Positions 1 to 6,869 of a DNA stretch of 11,500 nucleotides are shown here, one piece after another. This DNA is from Symbiodinium natans (Eukaryota; Sar; Dinophyceae; Suessiales; Symbiodiniaceae), in NCBI GenBank assembly GCA_905221605.1, contig CAJNDS010002636.1, positions 163,501 to 175,000 of the forward strand, given 5' to 3'. Under the pieces are notes generated by a model. The model did no database searches and had not been told where the DNA came from. It worked only from the letters and a program-made list of their open reading frames with translations. Position 1 is the stretch's first letter. The number at the start of each line of letters is the position of its first letter. A program made the translations under genes and the position numbers.

Positions 1-560
1 CGACCTCCCAGAACCCTTCCAGGAGGGCAGGGTTTTCAAAGGGGCCTCCCAAAAGCCTTTCAGGCCCGCTGTCGGGAGGCCCTCCAGAAGGCCAAGGAGG
101 CCTCCTAGGGGGGCTCCGGCCAGGTTGGAAAACACCTCCCGCGAGACAATTCAGGTTTTGCGCTGGGGGACGTCTTCGGCCGGAGGGCCTTCTCATTGTT
201 TCTATTCTCTATGCCGGTGTGTGCTTAGAGGCTTCCCAGGCGCCTCCAGCCTTTCAAGGGGCCTCCCAGGGGCCTCCCCAGGGGCCTCCCAGGGGCCTCC
301 CAGGGGCCTCCCAGGGGCCTCCCAGGCCTCCCACTCCCAGGGGCCTCCCAGGGGCCTCCCAGGCTCGAAGATGGAAAAAAAGGGCCTGAAGCCGAAAAAC
401 GCGATTTTTGAGCAGTGGCCCAGGCTGAGCCCGAAAAAGGGCCTCTGGTCCAGCAACGAAGGCCGCAGTCGGCACCGCCCCCAGAGGGGCCCCGGAGGCC
501 TCCAGGGGGGCCCCAGGCCAGGTTAGAAAAACACCTCCCAAGAGCAAAGGCTCGGTTTTA
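1..560. repeat. GGCCTCC-rich repeat block with flanking direct repeats
   Basis: A near-perfect 11-bp tandem unit GGGGCCTCCCA runs from about 255 to 364. A ~65-bp segment at 96-158 (GGAGGCCTCC, then CCAGGTTGGAAAA and CACCTCCC) recurs directly at 494-559 with roughly 80% identity by eye. TTTTCAAAGGGGCCTCCCA at 32-50 also resembles 251-268. Open frames here on both strands are simple translations of the repeat and are not called. Between 365 and 480 is non-repetitive sequence in which I recognise nothing. Confidence 0.8.
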
Positions 561-585
561 GGGTAATAGAATATACTAGGGACTG

Positions 586-706
586 TGCTTGGCGACCAAG
601 CTTGGCGACCCCTGCAGGGGTGTGCCTGCAGGCCCGAGATCGGGCCTGCGTGGTCTCGCTGAGCGCTCGACCGCGCCCACTCACCTCTAGAACGAGAGGG
701 TGGGCG
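586..706. other. Hairpin-rich segment
   Basis: The 10-mer CTTGGCGACC occurs twice (588-597 partly offset, 601-610). CCTGCAGG occurs twice (611-618, 625-632). GCAGGCCCGA at 628-637 is mirrored by TCGGGCCTGC at 640-649, a perfect 10-bp stem with a 2-base spacer. CGCCCAC-TCA-CCTCT (674-688) pairs with AGAGG-GTGGGCG (695-706) around a 6-base loop. A TTTAGGG array follows at once. No known RNA family was recognised. Confidence 0.5.
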
Positions 707-751
707 GGTTTAGGGTTTAGGGTTTAGGGCTTAGGGTTTAGGGTTTAGGGA
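707..751 (+). repeat. Telomere-like array TTTAGGG
   Basis: About six TTTAGGG units with one GCTTAGGG variant, directly after the hairpin at 674-706. Confidence 0.95.
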
Positions 752-794
752 GATCAGGGACTTTGGGCTGAGGGAGGGCTGTGGGCTTGACTTC

Positions 795-820
795 GGGGGG
801 GGGGGGGGGGGGGGGGGGGG
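795..820 (+). repeat. Poly-G tract, 26 bases
   Basis: Twenty-six G in a row after GACTTC. Other pure runs are at 7249-7266 (18 G), 7182-7190 (9 G) and 5300-5311 (C). The lengths may not be exact, since sequencing handles such runs poorly. Confidence 0.85.
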
Positions 821-892
821 TTCGGGCCAAACTCTAAGCCCCAATTCCCAAGTCGTGCGCCTCGGGATGCTCCAATTCTGAGTCTCACATAA

Positions 893-1060
893 ACCTTAAA
901 TGCCAAACACCTAACCCCTCCCAAACCCCCCTTTCCCCAAACCCTAAACCCCAAACCCTCAACCCTGAACCAGGTTTGGGGTCTAGGTCTAGGGCTGTTT
1001 GGTCTCAAGCCTTGCGGTCAGGCTTGGGTTCCAAGTCTGGCTTAGGGTTTGAGGGAATAG
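893..1060. repeat. Degenerate telomere-like repeats, inverted
   Basis: 893-970 is eroded CCCTAAA-type sequence (CCCCAAACCCT, CCCTCAACCCTGAACC). From 975 it turns to G-rich sense (TTTGGGGTCTAGG, CTTAGGGTTTGAGGG). 1061-1245 holds T9-G10 near 1110-1129 and non-repetitive sequence with nothing recognised. Confidence 0.7.
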
Positions 1061-1245
1061 TGGAGCTCAGAATTTGTGGGGGAGGGGTGCTTCTTTTCTG
1101 TTGTTTTTCTTTTTTTTTGGGGGGGGGGGCTTACTTTTTAGGGGTTCTCATACAAGTTACCCTGCAGTACAAACGCCGGCTTCCGCAGTAAACTACCGAA
1201 GCCCTACAGTGAGCTGTGCCACTCCCGGAATCACCATCATGCAAG

Positions 1246-1569
1246 CTAAACCCTAAACCCTAAACCCTAAACTCTAAACCCGATAACCCTATAACCCTAT
1301 AACCCTATAAACCCTAAACCCTAACACCAAACCCTCAACCCTAAACCCTACGCCCCGAAGCCTCTCCTGACTGTCTTGGTCCCCACACCCCGTGGCCCGC
1401 GCTGGGCACGGCAACGAAGCTGCCGCCACGGACCTCCCCCCCAACGCTAGAGACCCTAAACCCTAAACCCTAAAACCCAAAATCCTAAACCCTAAACCCC
1501 CTACACCCCCTAAACCCTAAACCCTAAACCCAAAACCTAAAACCCTAAACCCTAAACCCTAAACCCTAG
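1246..1569 (-). repeat. CCCTAAA arrays with a 100-bp island
   Basis: 1246-1350 is CCCTAAA with an internal run of CCCTATAA variants; 1452-1569 is CCCTAAA with CCCTAAAA and CCCAAAA variants. The island 1351-1451 is GC-rich, open in some frames on both strands, and not recognised. Confidence 0.9.
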
Positions 1570-1706
1570 GTCCTTCCATTCCTAGGCTCCCGCCATATAC
1601 CACGGCTGCGCTATCAACATCTCTTCTCTGCTTTCCTCGCATGTCGCTCTCGTTTGGCGATGGCTCGCCAGACCGAAGGCTGAACATGCGGAGACCCGTC
1701 TGAAGT
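1570..1706. other. Non-repetitive island, nothing recognised
   Basis: An island between two telomere-like arrays of opposite orientation. The plus frame from the CCCTAGG end to the stop at about 1711 is open (ending AETRLKWV) but resembles no family I know. Confidence 0.5.
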
Positions 1707-1790
1707 GGGTTTAGGGTTTAGGGCGTAGGGTTTAGGGTTTAGGGTTTAGGGTTTGGGGTTTAGGGTTTAGGGTTTAGGGTTTAGGGTAGC
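1707..1790 (+). repeat. Telomere-like array TTTAGGG
   Basis: About twelve units, nearly regular, with single GCGTAGGG and TTTGGGG variants. Confidence 0.95.
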
Positions 1791-2226
1791 AGGGGCTGCT
1801 CGAGTTGGTAAGTTGGATGAGCAGGAACAGGCACAGCGAACAACCAGCGGGAACAAAAAGACCTACAGAGAGATGGGGAGACCCTTCTGACTTTTGTTTT
1901 TTTTAAGTGGAAGGTAAAAGTTGAAAGTCAAGCGAAATGCTATGTTTAGGCCCTTCACGCGGCACAGCCAGACAGCACATGGGTTTCCAAAAATTCGGGG
2001 TACCTTATCGGGGTCCTTATTTTCATGGAATTCTCTTAGTTGTCCAGTACCTAGGGGAACTACAGATTAACCTTTGGGATGATAGAGGGATTCTATGACC
2101 CCAAAAAGGTTAAAGGTTACCTACGCTACGACGAAGTTCTACTATTTGGAGGTCCATTAGAAGTGTCCCTCACTCCCACAGAGGACAGTGAGCCTGAGGA
2201 AGCCCAGGCTTCGTTTGACCCGAGCA
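1791..2226. other. Non-repetitive island with a candidate splice acceptor and a minisatellite copy
   Basis: On the minus strand CTCCCCATCTCTCTGTAG|G (exon side from 1862 downward) is an excellent acceptor of the same AG|G type as in the PPR gene; the frame beyond (VFLFPLVVRC...) runs into CCCTAAA repeat and is not recognised. On the plus strand 1791-1890 is open and charged (KLDEQEQAQRTTSGNKK). 1997-2150 holds a degenerate copy of the GGGGTCC family. AAGCCCAGGCTT at 2199-2210 is a small palindrome. Confidence 0.4.
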
Positions 2227-2327
2227 GGGTTTAGGGTTTAGGGTTTAGGGTTTAGGGTTTAGGGTTCAGGGTTCAGGGTTCAGGGTTTAGGGTTTAGGGT
2301 TTAGGGTTGGGGATTTAGGGTTTAGGG
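2227..2327 (+). repeat. Telomere-like array TTTAGGG with TTCAGGG units
   Basis: TTTAGGG units with three consecutive TTCAGGG units near 2264-2284, then TTTAGGG again. The block of identical variants suggests local duplication. 2328-2416 is non-repetitive with nothing recognised. Confidence 0.95.
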
Positions 2328-2416
2328 AATTTGGTATCCGTATCTCATCTTCTTTTGCGCGCGTTTTGGTCCTGATGCCCAGATACTCTGCAGATGGCTG
2401 ATTTATACATTCGTGT

Positions 2417-2435
2417 AAACCCTAAACCCTAAACC

Positions 2436-2467
<32 letters not shown>

Positions 2468-3309
2468 ACCCTAAACCCTAAGCCGTAAACCCTAAAACCC
2501 TAAAACCCTAAAATCCTAAAACCCTAAAACCCCTAAAACCCTAAAACCCTAAAACCCTAAAACCCTAAAACCCCTAAAACCCTAAAACCCTAAAACCCTA
2601 AAGCCCTAAAACCCTAAAACCCCTAAAACCCTAAAACCCTGAAACCCTAAAGCACTAAAACCCTAAAACCCCTAAAACCCCTAAAACCCTAAAGCCCTAA
2701 AGCCCTAAAACCCTAAAACCCCTAAAACCCCTAAAACCCTAAAACCCCTAAAACCCTAAAAAAAAACCCTGAAGCCCTAAACCCGAAAACCCCTAAAACC
2801 CGAAAACCCCCTAAAGCCCTAAAACCCTAAAACCCTAACACCAAACCCTAAAACCCTAAACCCGAAAGCCCTAAAGCCCTAAACCCTAAACCCTAAAGCC
2901 CTAAAACCTAAAACCTAAAAGCAGCCCTAAAACCCCAAACCCTAAAACCCTAAAACCCCGAAACCCTAAAACCTAAAACCCAAAACCCCTAAAACCCTAA
3001 ACCCTAAAGCCCTAAAGCCCTAAAACCCTAAAAAACCCCCCCTAACCCCTACCCTAAAACCCCTAAAACCCTAACCCTAACCCTGAAGCCCTAAACCCGA
3101 AAACCCCTAAAAACCCTAAAACCCTAAAACCCTAAAGCCCTAAGCCTAAAACCCCCTAAAACCCTAAAACCCCTAAAACCCTAAAACCCTAAAGCCCTAA
3201 AACCCTAAAACCCTAAAGCCCTAAAACCCTAAAACCCTAAAGCCCTAAAACCCTAAAACCCTAAAACCCTAAAACCCTAAAACCCTAAAACCCTAAAACC
3301 CTAAACCCT
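2417..3309 (-). repeat. Long CCCTAAA then CCCTAAAA array (~890 bp)
   Basis: The first 60 bp are heptamers (CCCTAAA, CCCTCAA). From about 2480 the unit becomes the octamer CCCTAAAA (TTTTAGGG on the other strand), with CCCCTAAAA, CCCTAAAG and CCCGAAAA variants. The last 70 bp before 3300 are the most regular. TTTTAGGG is the telomere unit of Chlamydomonas and is reported for Chromera; here it sits among heptamer arrays. Confidence 0.95.
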
Positions 3310-3435
3310 ATGATGGTGACAGCAAAGCTGCTCAGCAAGCTGGCCTCGGAAGCCCTGGACCTGAAGTCCTGGCCCTGGCGGCCGGCTGAAGCCTGCGGAG
3401 CCAGAGAATGCAGCGGAGGAACCCTCAACCCCTGA
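3310..3435 (+). CDS. Short coding-like open frame, 41 codons, unrecognised
   Basis: From ATG at 3310 the frame reads MMVTAKLLSKLASEALDLK then SWPWRPAEACGARE, and stops at the TGA inside the following CCCTAAA-type repeat. Third positions are strongly G/C (AAG CTG CTC AGC AAG CTG GCC), unlike the surrounding repeat, and the first half could form an amphipathic helix. No splice signal on this strand is convincing. On the minus strand a good acceptor (TCTCTGGCTCCGCAG|G) lies in the same island, so the coding strand is uncertain. It may be an exon remnant rather than a gene. Confidence 0.25.
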   Translation: MMVTAKLLSKLASEALDLKSWPWRPAEACGARECSGGTLNP

Positions 3436-3699
3436 ACCCTAAACCCCTGAACCCTGAACCCTAAGCCCTGAACCCCTAAACCCTAAACCCTAAACCCTAG
3501 AACCCCAAACCCTAAAACCCTAAAACCCTGAAACCTCAACACTAAACCCCTAAACCCGCAACCCTAAAGACCTTAACCGAAGACCCCCCCCCTGCAACTG
3601 CAATTCTGCTGCTTAGGCTCTCGATGTTAAGAGAAGTAAGCCCCCCCTAAACCCTAAACCCTAAACCCTAAACCCTAAACTCTAAACCCTAAACCCTAA
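3421..3699 (-). repeat. Degenerate then regular CCCTAAA arrays
   Basis: 3421-3570 is mixed CCCTGAA, CCCTAAA and CCCTAAAA. 3571-3646 is non-repetitive with an 8-C run. 3647-3699 is regular CCCTAAA. Confidence 0.9.
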
Positions 3700-3704
3700 A
3701 CTCG

Positions 3705-3837
3705 CTTAAGGTTCGGCATCGGGGTCTTGGGATGTCGGGTTGTGGGGGGTTTAGGGCTTTGGGGTTTTGGGATTTCTGGCTTTAGGGTTTTTGGGGATCT
3801 AGGGCTCTAAACCCTAAACCCTAAACCCTAAACCCTG
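3705..3837. repeat. Convergent telomere-like arrays
   Basis: A degraded G-rich stretch (TTTAGGGCTTTGGGGTTTTGGG, interrupted) runs to about 3806 and turns directly into CCCTAAA at 3807-3837, so G-strand and C-strand repeats meet without a spacer. Confidence 0.8.
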
Positions 3838-4098
3838 AAAAGTCTTTGGTGGAGCTAGGGCTTTAACGCCTGCGCGTGCTCCTCGACGAGCTGAGGCACG
3901 GAAGCATGCAGAGCTCCTGCGGACACCCGTCGCAGGCCGCATTCCCGGACACTTTTCTGCCATCCGACGAACTCCCAAAACCTTTTGAGGTTGTAAGGGT
4001 CTAGGCTTTACGGTTAAGGCTTCGGGTGTGGGCTTTCTACACTTCTTCTACCAAAACACAAAAAACAATGAGTTGGAAACCAGCACTTCCAGAAGGCT
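3838..4098. other. Non-repetitive island, coding-like on both strands, unresolved
   Basis: Plus frame from 3867 reads RLRVLLDELRHGSMQSSC, with GC-rich third positions and a start like a PPR helix B (L-x-x-L-L-x-E-L), open to about 4004. The minus frame over the same bases is also open (FWEFVGWQKSVRECG to QLVEEHAQALKP and stop near 3850) with a GTCCGCAG|G acceptor inside. Only one can be real; neither has a W17/N5/C11 signature. 4000-4098 shows nothing. Confidence 0.3.
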
Positions 4099-4141
4099 TA
4101 GGATTTAGGGTTTAGGGTTTAGGGTTAGGGTTTGGGGTTTC
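4099..4141 (+). repeat. Short TTTAGGG array
   Basis: About five units including one TTAGGG hexamer, followed by TTTGGGG. Confidence 0.9.
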
Positions 4142-4630
4142 GTGTTTCGTGAGGGTCTAAGGCCTCCCACCAGCAACGGCGAGCCGGTGACCGCACCGTG
4201 CCTCAGGCGCATATCGACTCTCGGCAGATCATTTTTGGGGCTTTTTAGGCTTGGCTTTTACTCTACTGCACTTGGAACCCTAGCAAGAATTTTCATTTTG
4301 AGCTGCTTCTTAGGAATTATAGTACACACTTTTCAGCATTGAGTTTCCAAGTATCCCTGGGTTTAGGGTTGAGGGCTTCCGGCCTGGGGGGTAGGACATA
4401 CCTACAATTCACACCCCCTCAACCCTTGACCTGGTAGGTTACAGCTGCCCATTATGATACCAAGCTTTTTGTTGAACCCTAGAGCCTAAACCTCGCAGAA
4501 CCTTGCATTTTCCGAAGTGCAGCAGAACTGACACAGGCACAGGACCAAACTGTTTTCGGGGAGGCATCACGAGGCAAGTTGTGTAACGCGGGGTCCAAAA
4601 CTTTTCCCGTAGTTGTTGGCTTTCAAGCAG
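4142..4630. other. Non-repetitive island, nothing recognised
   Basis: Contains a 66-codon plus frame (4142-4342) with a hydrophobic C-terminal half (LGFYSTALGTLARIFILSCF), and a 66-codon minus frame (4439-4639). Neither matches a family I know, and lengths are what chance allows in such sequence. Confidence 0.4.
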
Positions 4631-4770
4631 AAACCCCAAACCCTCAACCCTGAGCCCTAAAGCCTAAATCCTAAGCCCCAAACCCCAAGCCCTAAACCCC
4701 AAACCCCAAACCCTGAACCCAAAACCCCCAAACCCTGAACCCTGAACACCCAACCCTGAACCCCCCGAAA
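4631..4770 (-). repeat. Degenerate CCCTAAA/CCCCAAA array
   Basis: Mixed CCCCAAA, CCCTGAA and CCCTAAA units, among the most eroded arrays in the window. Confidence 0.85.
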
Positions 4771-4837
4771 CCCTTAGCCGACCCAGCTGGGCCCTGAACC
4801 GACATTGCATGGGCACCTGGTTCCAGGGGCGAGGGCT

Positions 4838-4920
4838 CGTAGAGGATTGATCGGGGCTCTGTAGGGATTCTGCAGGGGATTTTGTAGAGGTTTTTCGAGG
4901 GGCTCTGCAGGGATCTTAGG
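4838..4920 (+). repeat. Degenerate 11-12 bp tandem repeat
   Basis: Units such as CTGTAGGGATT, CTGCAGGGGATT, TTGTAGAGGTTT, TTCGAGGGGCT and CTGCAGGGATCT follow each other directly and lead into the TTTAGGG array. Confidence 0.55.
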
Positions 4921-5002
4921 GGTTTAGGGTTTAGGGTTTGGGGTTTGGGGTTTGGGGTTTAGGGTTTAGGGTTTAGGGATTAGGGTTTAGGGTTTAGGGT
5001 TT
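4917..5002 (+). repeat. TTTAGGG array with TTTGGGG block
   Basis: Three adjacent TTTGGGG units sit inside TTTAGGG units, again a clustered variant. Confidence 0.95.
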
Positions 5003-5080
5003 CCGGCGCCCCATACAGCAGCAGTCCCCTTAAGACTTGATGATGAGTATCAACAGGGCCGCAAAAAGGAGCAACTCGTA

Positions 5081-5218
5081 CTATGTAAGGGCCGCAAAAC
5101 AGGCGGCTCCGTGAAATACAGACTCAAGGCGTGGCTCCCTTTTGACTCCGCATCGGTTTTCGGCCCCCATAGACTCATGCGTCAGGCGCTCGCTGCTAAG
5201 AATAGTTTTTTTTATCAT
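5081..5218 (-). CDS. Small open frame, 45 codons, unrecognised
   Basis: ATG at 5218-5216 opens MIKKTILSSERLTHESMG, then AENRCGVKREPRLESVFHG and AACFAALT, and stops at 5083-5081. Past the stop the frame continues YELLLFAALL: the 12-mer AGGGCCGCAAAA occurs at 5055-5066 and 5088-5099, 33 bp apart, so FAAL is repeated every 11 codons. The central peptide seems familiar from predicted dinoflagellate proteins, but I cannot verify this. It may be part of a dispersed element rather than a gene. Confidence 0.3.
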   Translation of the reverse strand: MIKKTILSSERLTHESMGAENRCGVKREPRLESVFHGAACFAALT

Positions 5219-5425
5219 TTCGGGGTTCTTAAGCAATTAGTAGGTCTAGGGTACCTCAACCCTAAACCCGACGCCCAAAACCCCTAAGCCTCCGCAAAAC
5301 CCCCCCCCCCCAAAGCTACAAGCTCAAAGCGGCAAAGCAGTGAGCGCCACAAGTCCACCAAGCAGAGGCTCAGAAGAATCTGCAGCCCCCGAAACCTGAG
5401 ACGCTTTCGGGTCTGGGCGTTGGAG
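5219..5425. other. Non-repetitive sequence with a poly-C run
   Basis: A short CCCTAAACCC remnant lies near 5258-5290, a C12 run at 5300-5311, then non-repetitive sequence. On the minus strand GAAAGCGTCTCAG|G is a fair acceptor with an open frame after it (VSGAADSSEPLLGGLVA), not recognised. Confidence 0.4.
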
Positions 5426-5554
5426 GTCCGGGGTAACTCAAACCCTAAACCCGGTTTAGGGTTTGGTGGTCCAGGGTAACCCTAAACCCTAAACCCTAAA
5501 CCCTAAACCCTAAACCCTAAACCCTAAACCCTAAACCCTAAACCCTAAACCCTA
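5422..5554. repeat. Telomere palindrome between direct repeats, then perfect CCCTAAA array
   Basis: AAACCCTAAACC (5440-5451), one C, then GGTTTAGGGTTT (5453-5464) is a perfect inverted repeat. It is flanked by GGAGGTCCGGGGTAAC (5422-5437) and GGTGGTCCAGGGTAAC (5465-5480), 14 of 16 identical, 43 bp apart. From 5480 to 5554 about ten perfect CCCTAAA units follow. Confidence 0.9.
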
Positions 5555-5660
5555 TGGGAGTTTAGGGCTTAAGGTTCCGGGGCCGCTTCAGGAGTCGAGG
5601 TTTTCAAGTCTTCGGTGTTGAGGAGCTTGCGGACTTGGAGTCGCTTTGCTTGGGGTCGGA

Positions 5661-5857
5661 GGTTAAAGGTTTGGGGTTTCGGGTTTTAGGGTTTAGGGTT
5701 TAGGGTGTAGGGTTTCGGGTTTAGGGTTTAAGGGTTTGGAGTTCAGGGTTGTAGGGTTCCCTAAACCTTGGACCCCTCCCAAACCCTAAAACGCCTTTGA
5801 TTTAGGGGCTTGGGGTTCAGCGTTTGGGGGCTTAGGCTTTTGGGGTGGGCTTTAGGG
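5661..5857. repeat. Degenerate TTTAGGG array with inversions
   Basis: G-rich units (TTTCGGG, TGTAGGG, TTTAGGG) run to 5759, switch to CCCTAAACC at 5760-5793, and back to G-rich at about 5800-5857. 5555-5660 before it is non-repetitive with nothing recognised. Confidence 0.85.
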
Positions 5858-5875
5858 TGCCTCACGCTGCTTGGC
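5852..5875 (-). CDS. Possible further exon of the PPR gene, or terminal exon
   Basis: On the minus strand a very good acceptor, a T/C run (TTTTTTTCTTTCTCC) then GCAG|G, opens a frame reading AKQREAP and stop (5854-5852). After exon 8 cut at its GC donor this would give LLRR-AKQRE, a plausible end of helix B. Alternatively GAG|GCACCC (5860-5859) could be a donor, making a 15-bp micro-exon. The acceptor is well supported by sequence, the link to the gene is not. Confidence 0.3.
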   Translation of the reverse strand, partial: AKQREAP

Positions 5876-5916
5876 CTGCGGAGAAAGAAAAAAACGGAGA
5901 TCCCCCTACATCCCAA

Positions 5917-6055
5917 TACCCGAGCACCCTAACACCGACAACCCGTAACACCCTTAATAACCCCAAACCCCTAACCCCTTAAAAACCCTATAACCCTGTA
6001 ATAGCCCTATAACCCTAAACCCCGAAATCCCGAACACCCCAACCCTGTAACCCGG
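5917..6055 (-). repeat. Highly degenerate CCCTAA-type array
   Basis: Units such as CCCTATAA, CCCTGTAA, CCCCGAA and CACCCTAA, with hardly two identical neighbours. Confidence 0.75.
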
Positions 6056-6060
6056 CACTT

Positions 6061-6710
6061 CACCCCCCAAAAGCCCCCCAAAAAAGTCCGAAATCAGAGC
6101 CCTGAGTCGAACTCCACAAAGCTGACGAGACCTACCAGCCGGTTTGGTGAGAAAGCCGCACGAAAAGCGTTATAGGGGCTCAGAGTTCAGGATTGTAGGG
6201 TGCTAGGGTTATAGGGATACTTGCAGGGTCATAGGGTTGTAAAGATTTCGGGTGCTAATTTATATGTATGTATGTATATATATATATATTATATTTATAG
6301 AGAGAGAGGTATAGAGTGGTTACAGCGTTATACGGTTTTAGGGTTACAGGGTGAAAGGGGGCCCATAACTTGGACCGACACCCATTCAGAAGACTACTAC
6401 AGCGGCCCATTTGGCTAGAGTGGATGAAGCTGGGCAGCTTGCTTCATACTTCTAGAGTGGTTATGAGGGAAATGTTGCAAATTATGTAGGCCTAAACCCC
6501 TACTGTGGAGTAGACCCTGGAAAAAAGGTATATACTTTTTAGGTATAAGTAGCTGTAACAGGAACCCAGAACCAAGAAAAGTATTAAAGTAGAGTACTCC
6601 CAAGCCCAGAAGCCCTACACCCTCAGACAGCCCCTGACGCACCTCGTCAGCCCTGGCACCCAGACCAAATGTCACCGAGGAGCCAGCGAGGCCCTCCTCC
6701 TCCCCCAATC
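6061..6710. other. Mostly non-repetitive: degenerate GGGTTATA repeats, microsatellite, inverted repeat
   Basis: 6188-6243 has TATAGGG/TGTAGGG variants. 6263-6298 is a TATG/TA microsatellite followed by GAGAGA. TAGAGTGGTTA occurs at 6312-6322 and again at 6453-6463. ATGAAGC (6424-6430) pairs with GCTTCAT (6441-6447), flanked by CTAGAGTGG at 6415-6423 and 6452-6460. A 105-codon minus frame (6415-6732) crosses this hairpin; only its first third (GEEEGLAGSSVTFGLGARAD) looks protein-like, and no family was recognised. Confidence 0.5.
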
Positions 6711-6713
6711 TCG

Positions 6714-6801
6714 TAAACCCCCAAACCCTCAAACCCCCAAACCCTAAACCCTAAACCCTAAACCCTAAACCCTAAACCCTAAACCCTAAACCCTAAACCC
6801 C
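6714..6801 (-). repeat. Regular CCCTAAA array
   Basis: About nine perfect CCCTAAA units after three CCCCCAAA-like ones. It adjoins the 3' end of PPR exon 8. Confidence 0.95.
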
Positions 6802-6806
6802 AACAC

Positions 6807-6869
6807 ATCTTCCCGGGCCCGGCGGAGGAGGGCCAGAGTTTGCACAGGAACCGAAGCCTCCTCGGAAGC
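6807..6869 (-). CDS. PPR exon 8 (motif 5, degenerate; 3' limit uncertain)
   Basis: The acceptor is CGCTGAG|GCT. The exon reads ASEEASVPVQTLALLRRA then RED. In register after exon 7 this puts A10, E12, L21 and L23-L24 where the family has them, but C11 is Ser and W17 is Pro. The 3' end is either GAT|GTGTTG (GT donor, 6807) or CGG|GCCCGG (GC donor, 6819), both phase 0. Less certain than the other exons because the signature residues are lost. Confidence 0.58.

Noticed and set aside
125-547. Open frames of 84-133 codons on both strands.
   Set aside because: An 11-bp repeat without stops keeps all frames open; the products are repeats of Gly-Leu-Pro-Gly-Ala type.
4209-4225. ATATCGACTCTCGGCA looks like the start of plant-type 5.8S rRNA.
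   Set aside because: Only about 12 bases match and the conserved sequence that should follow is absent.
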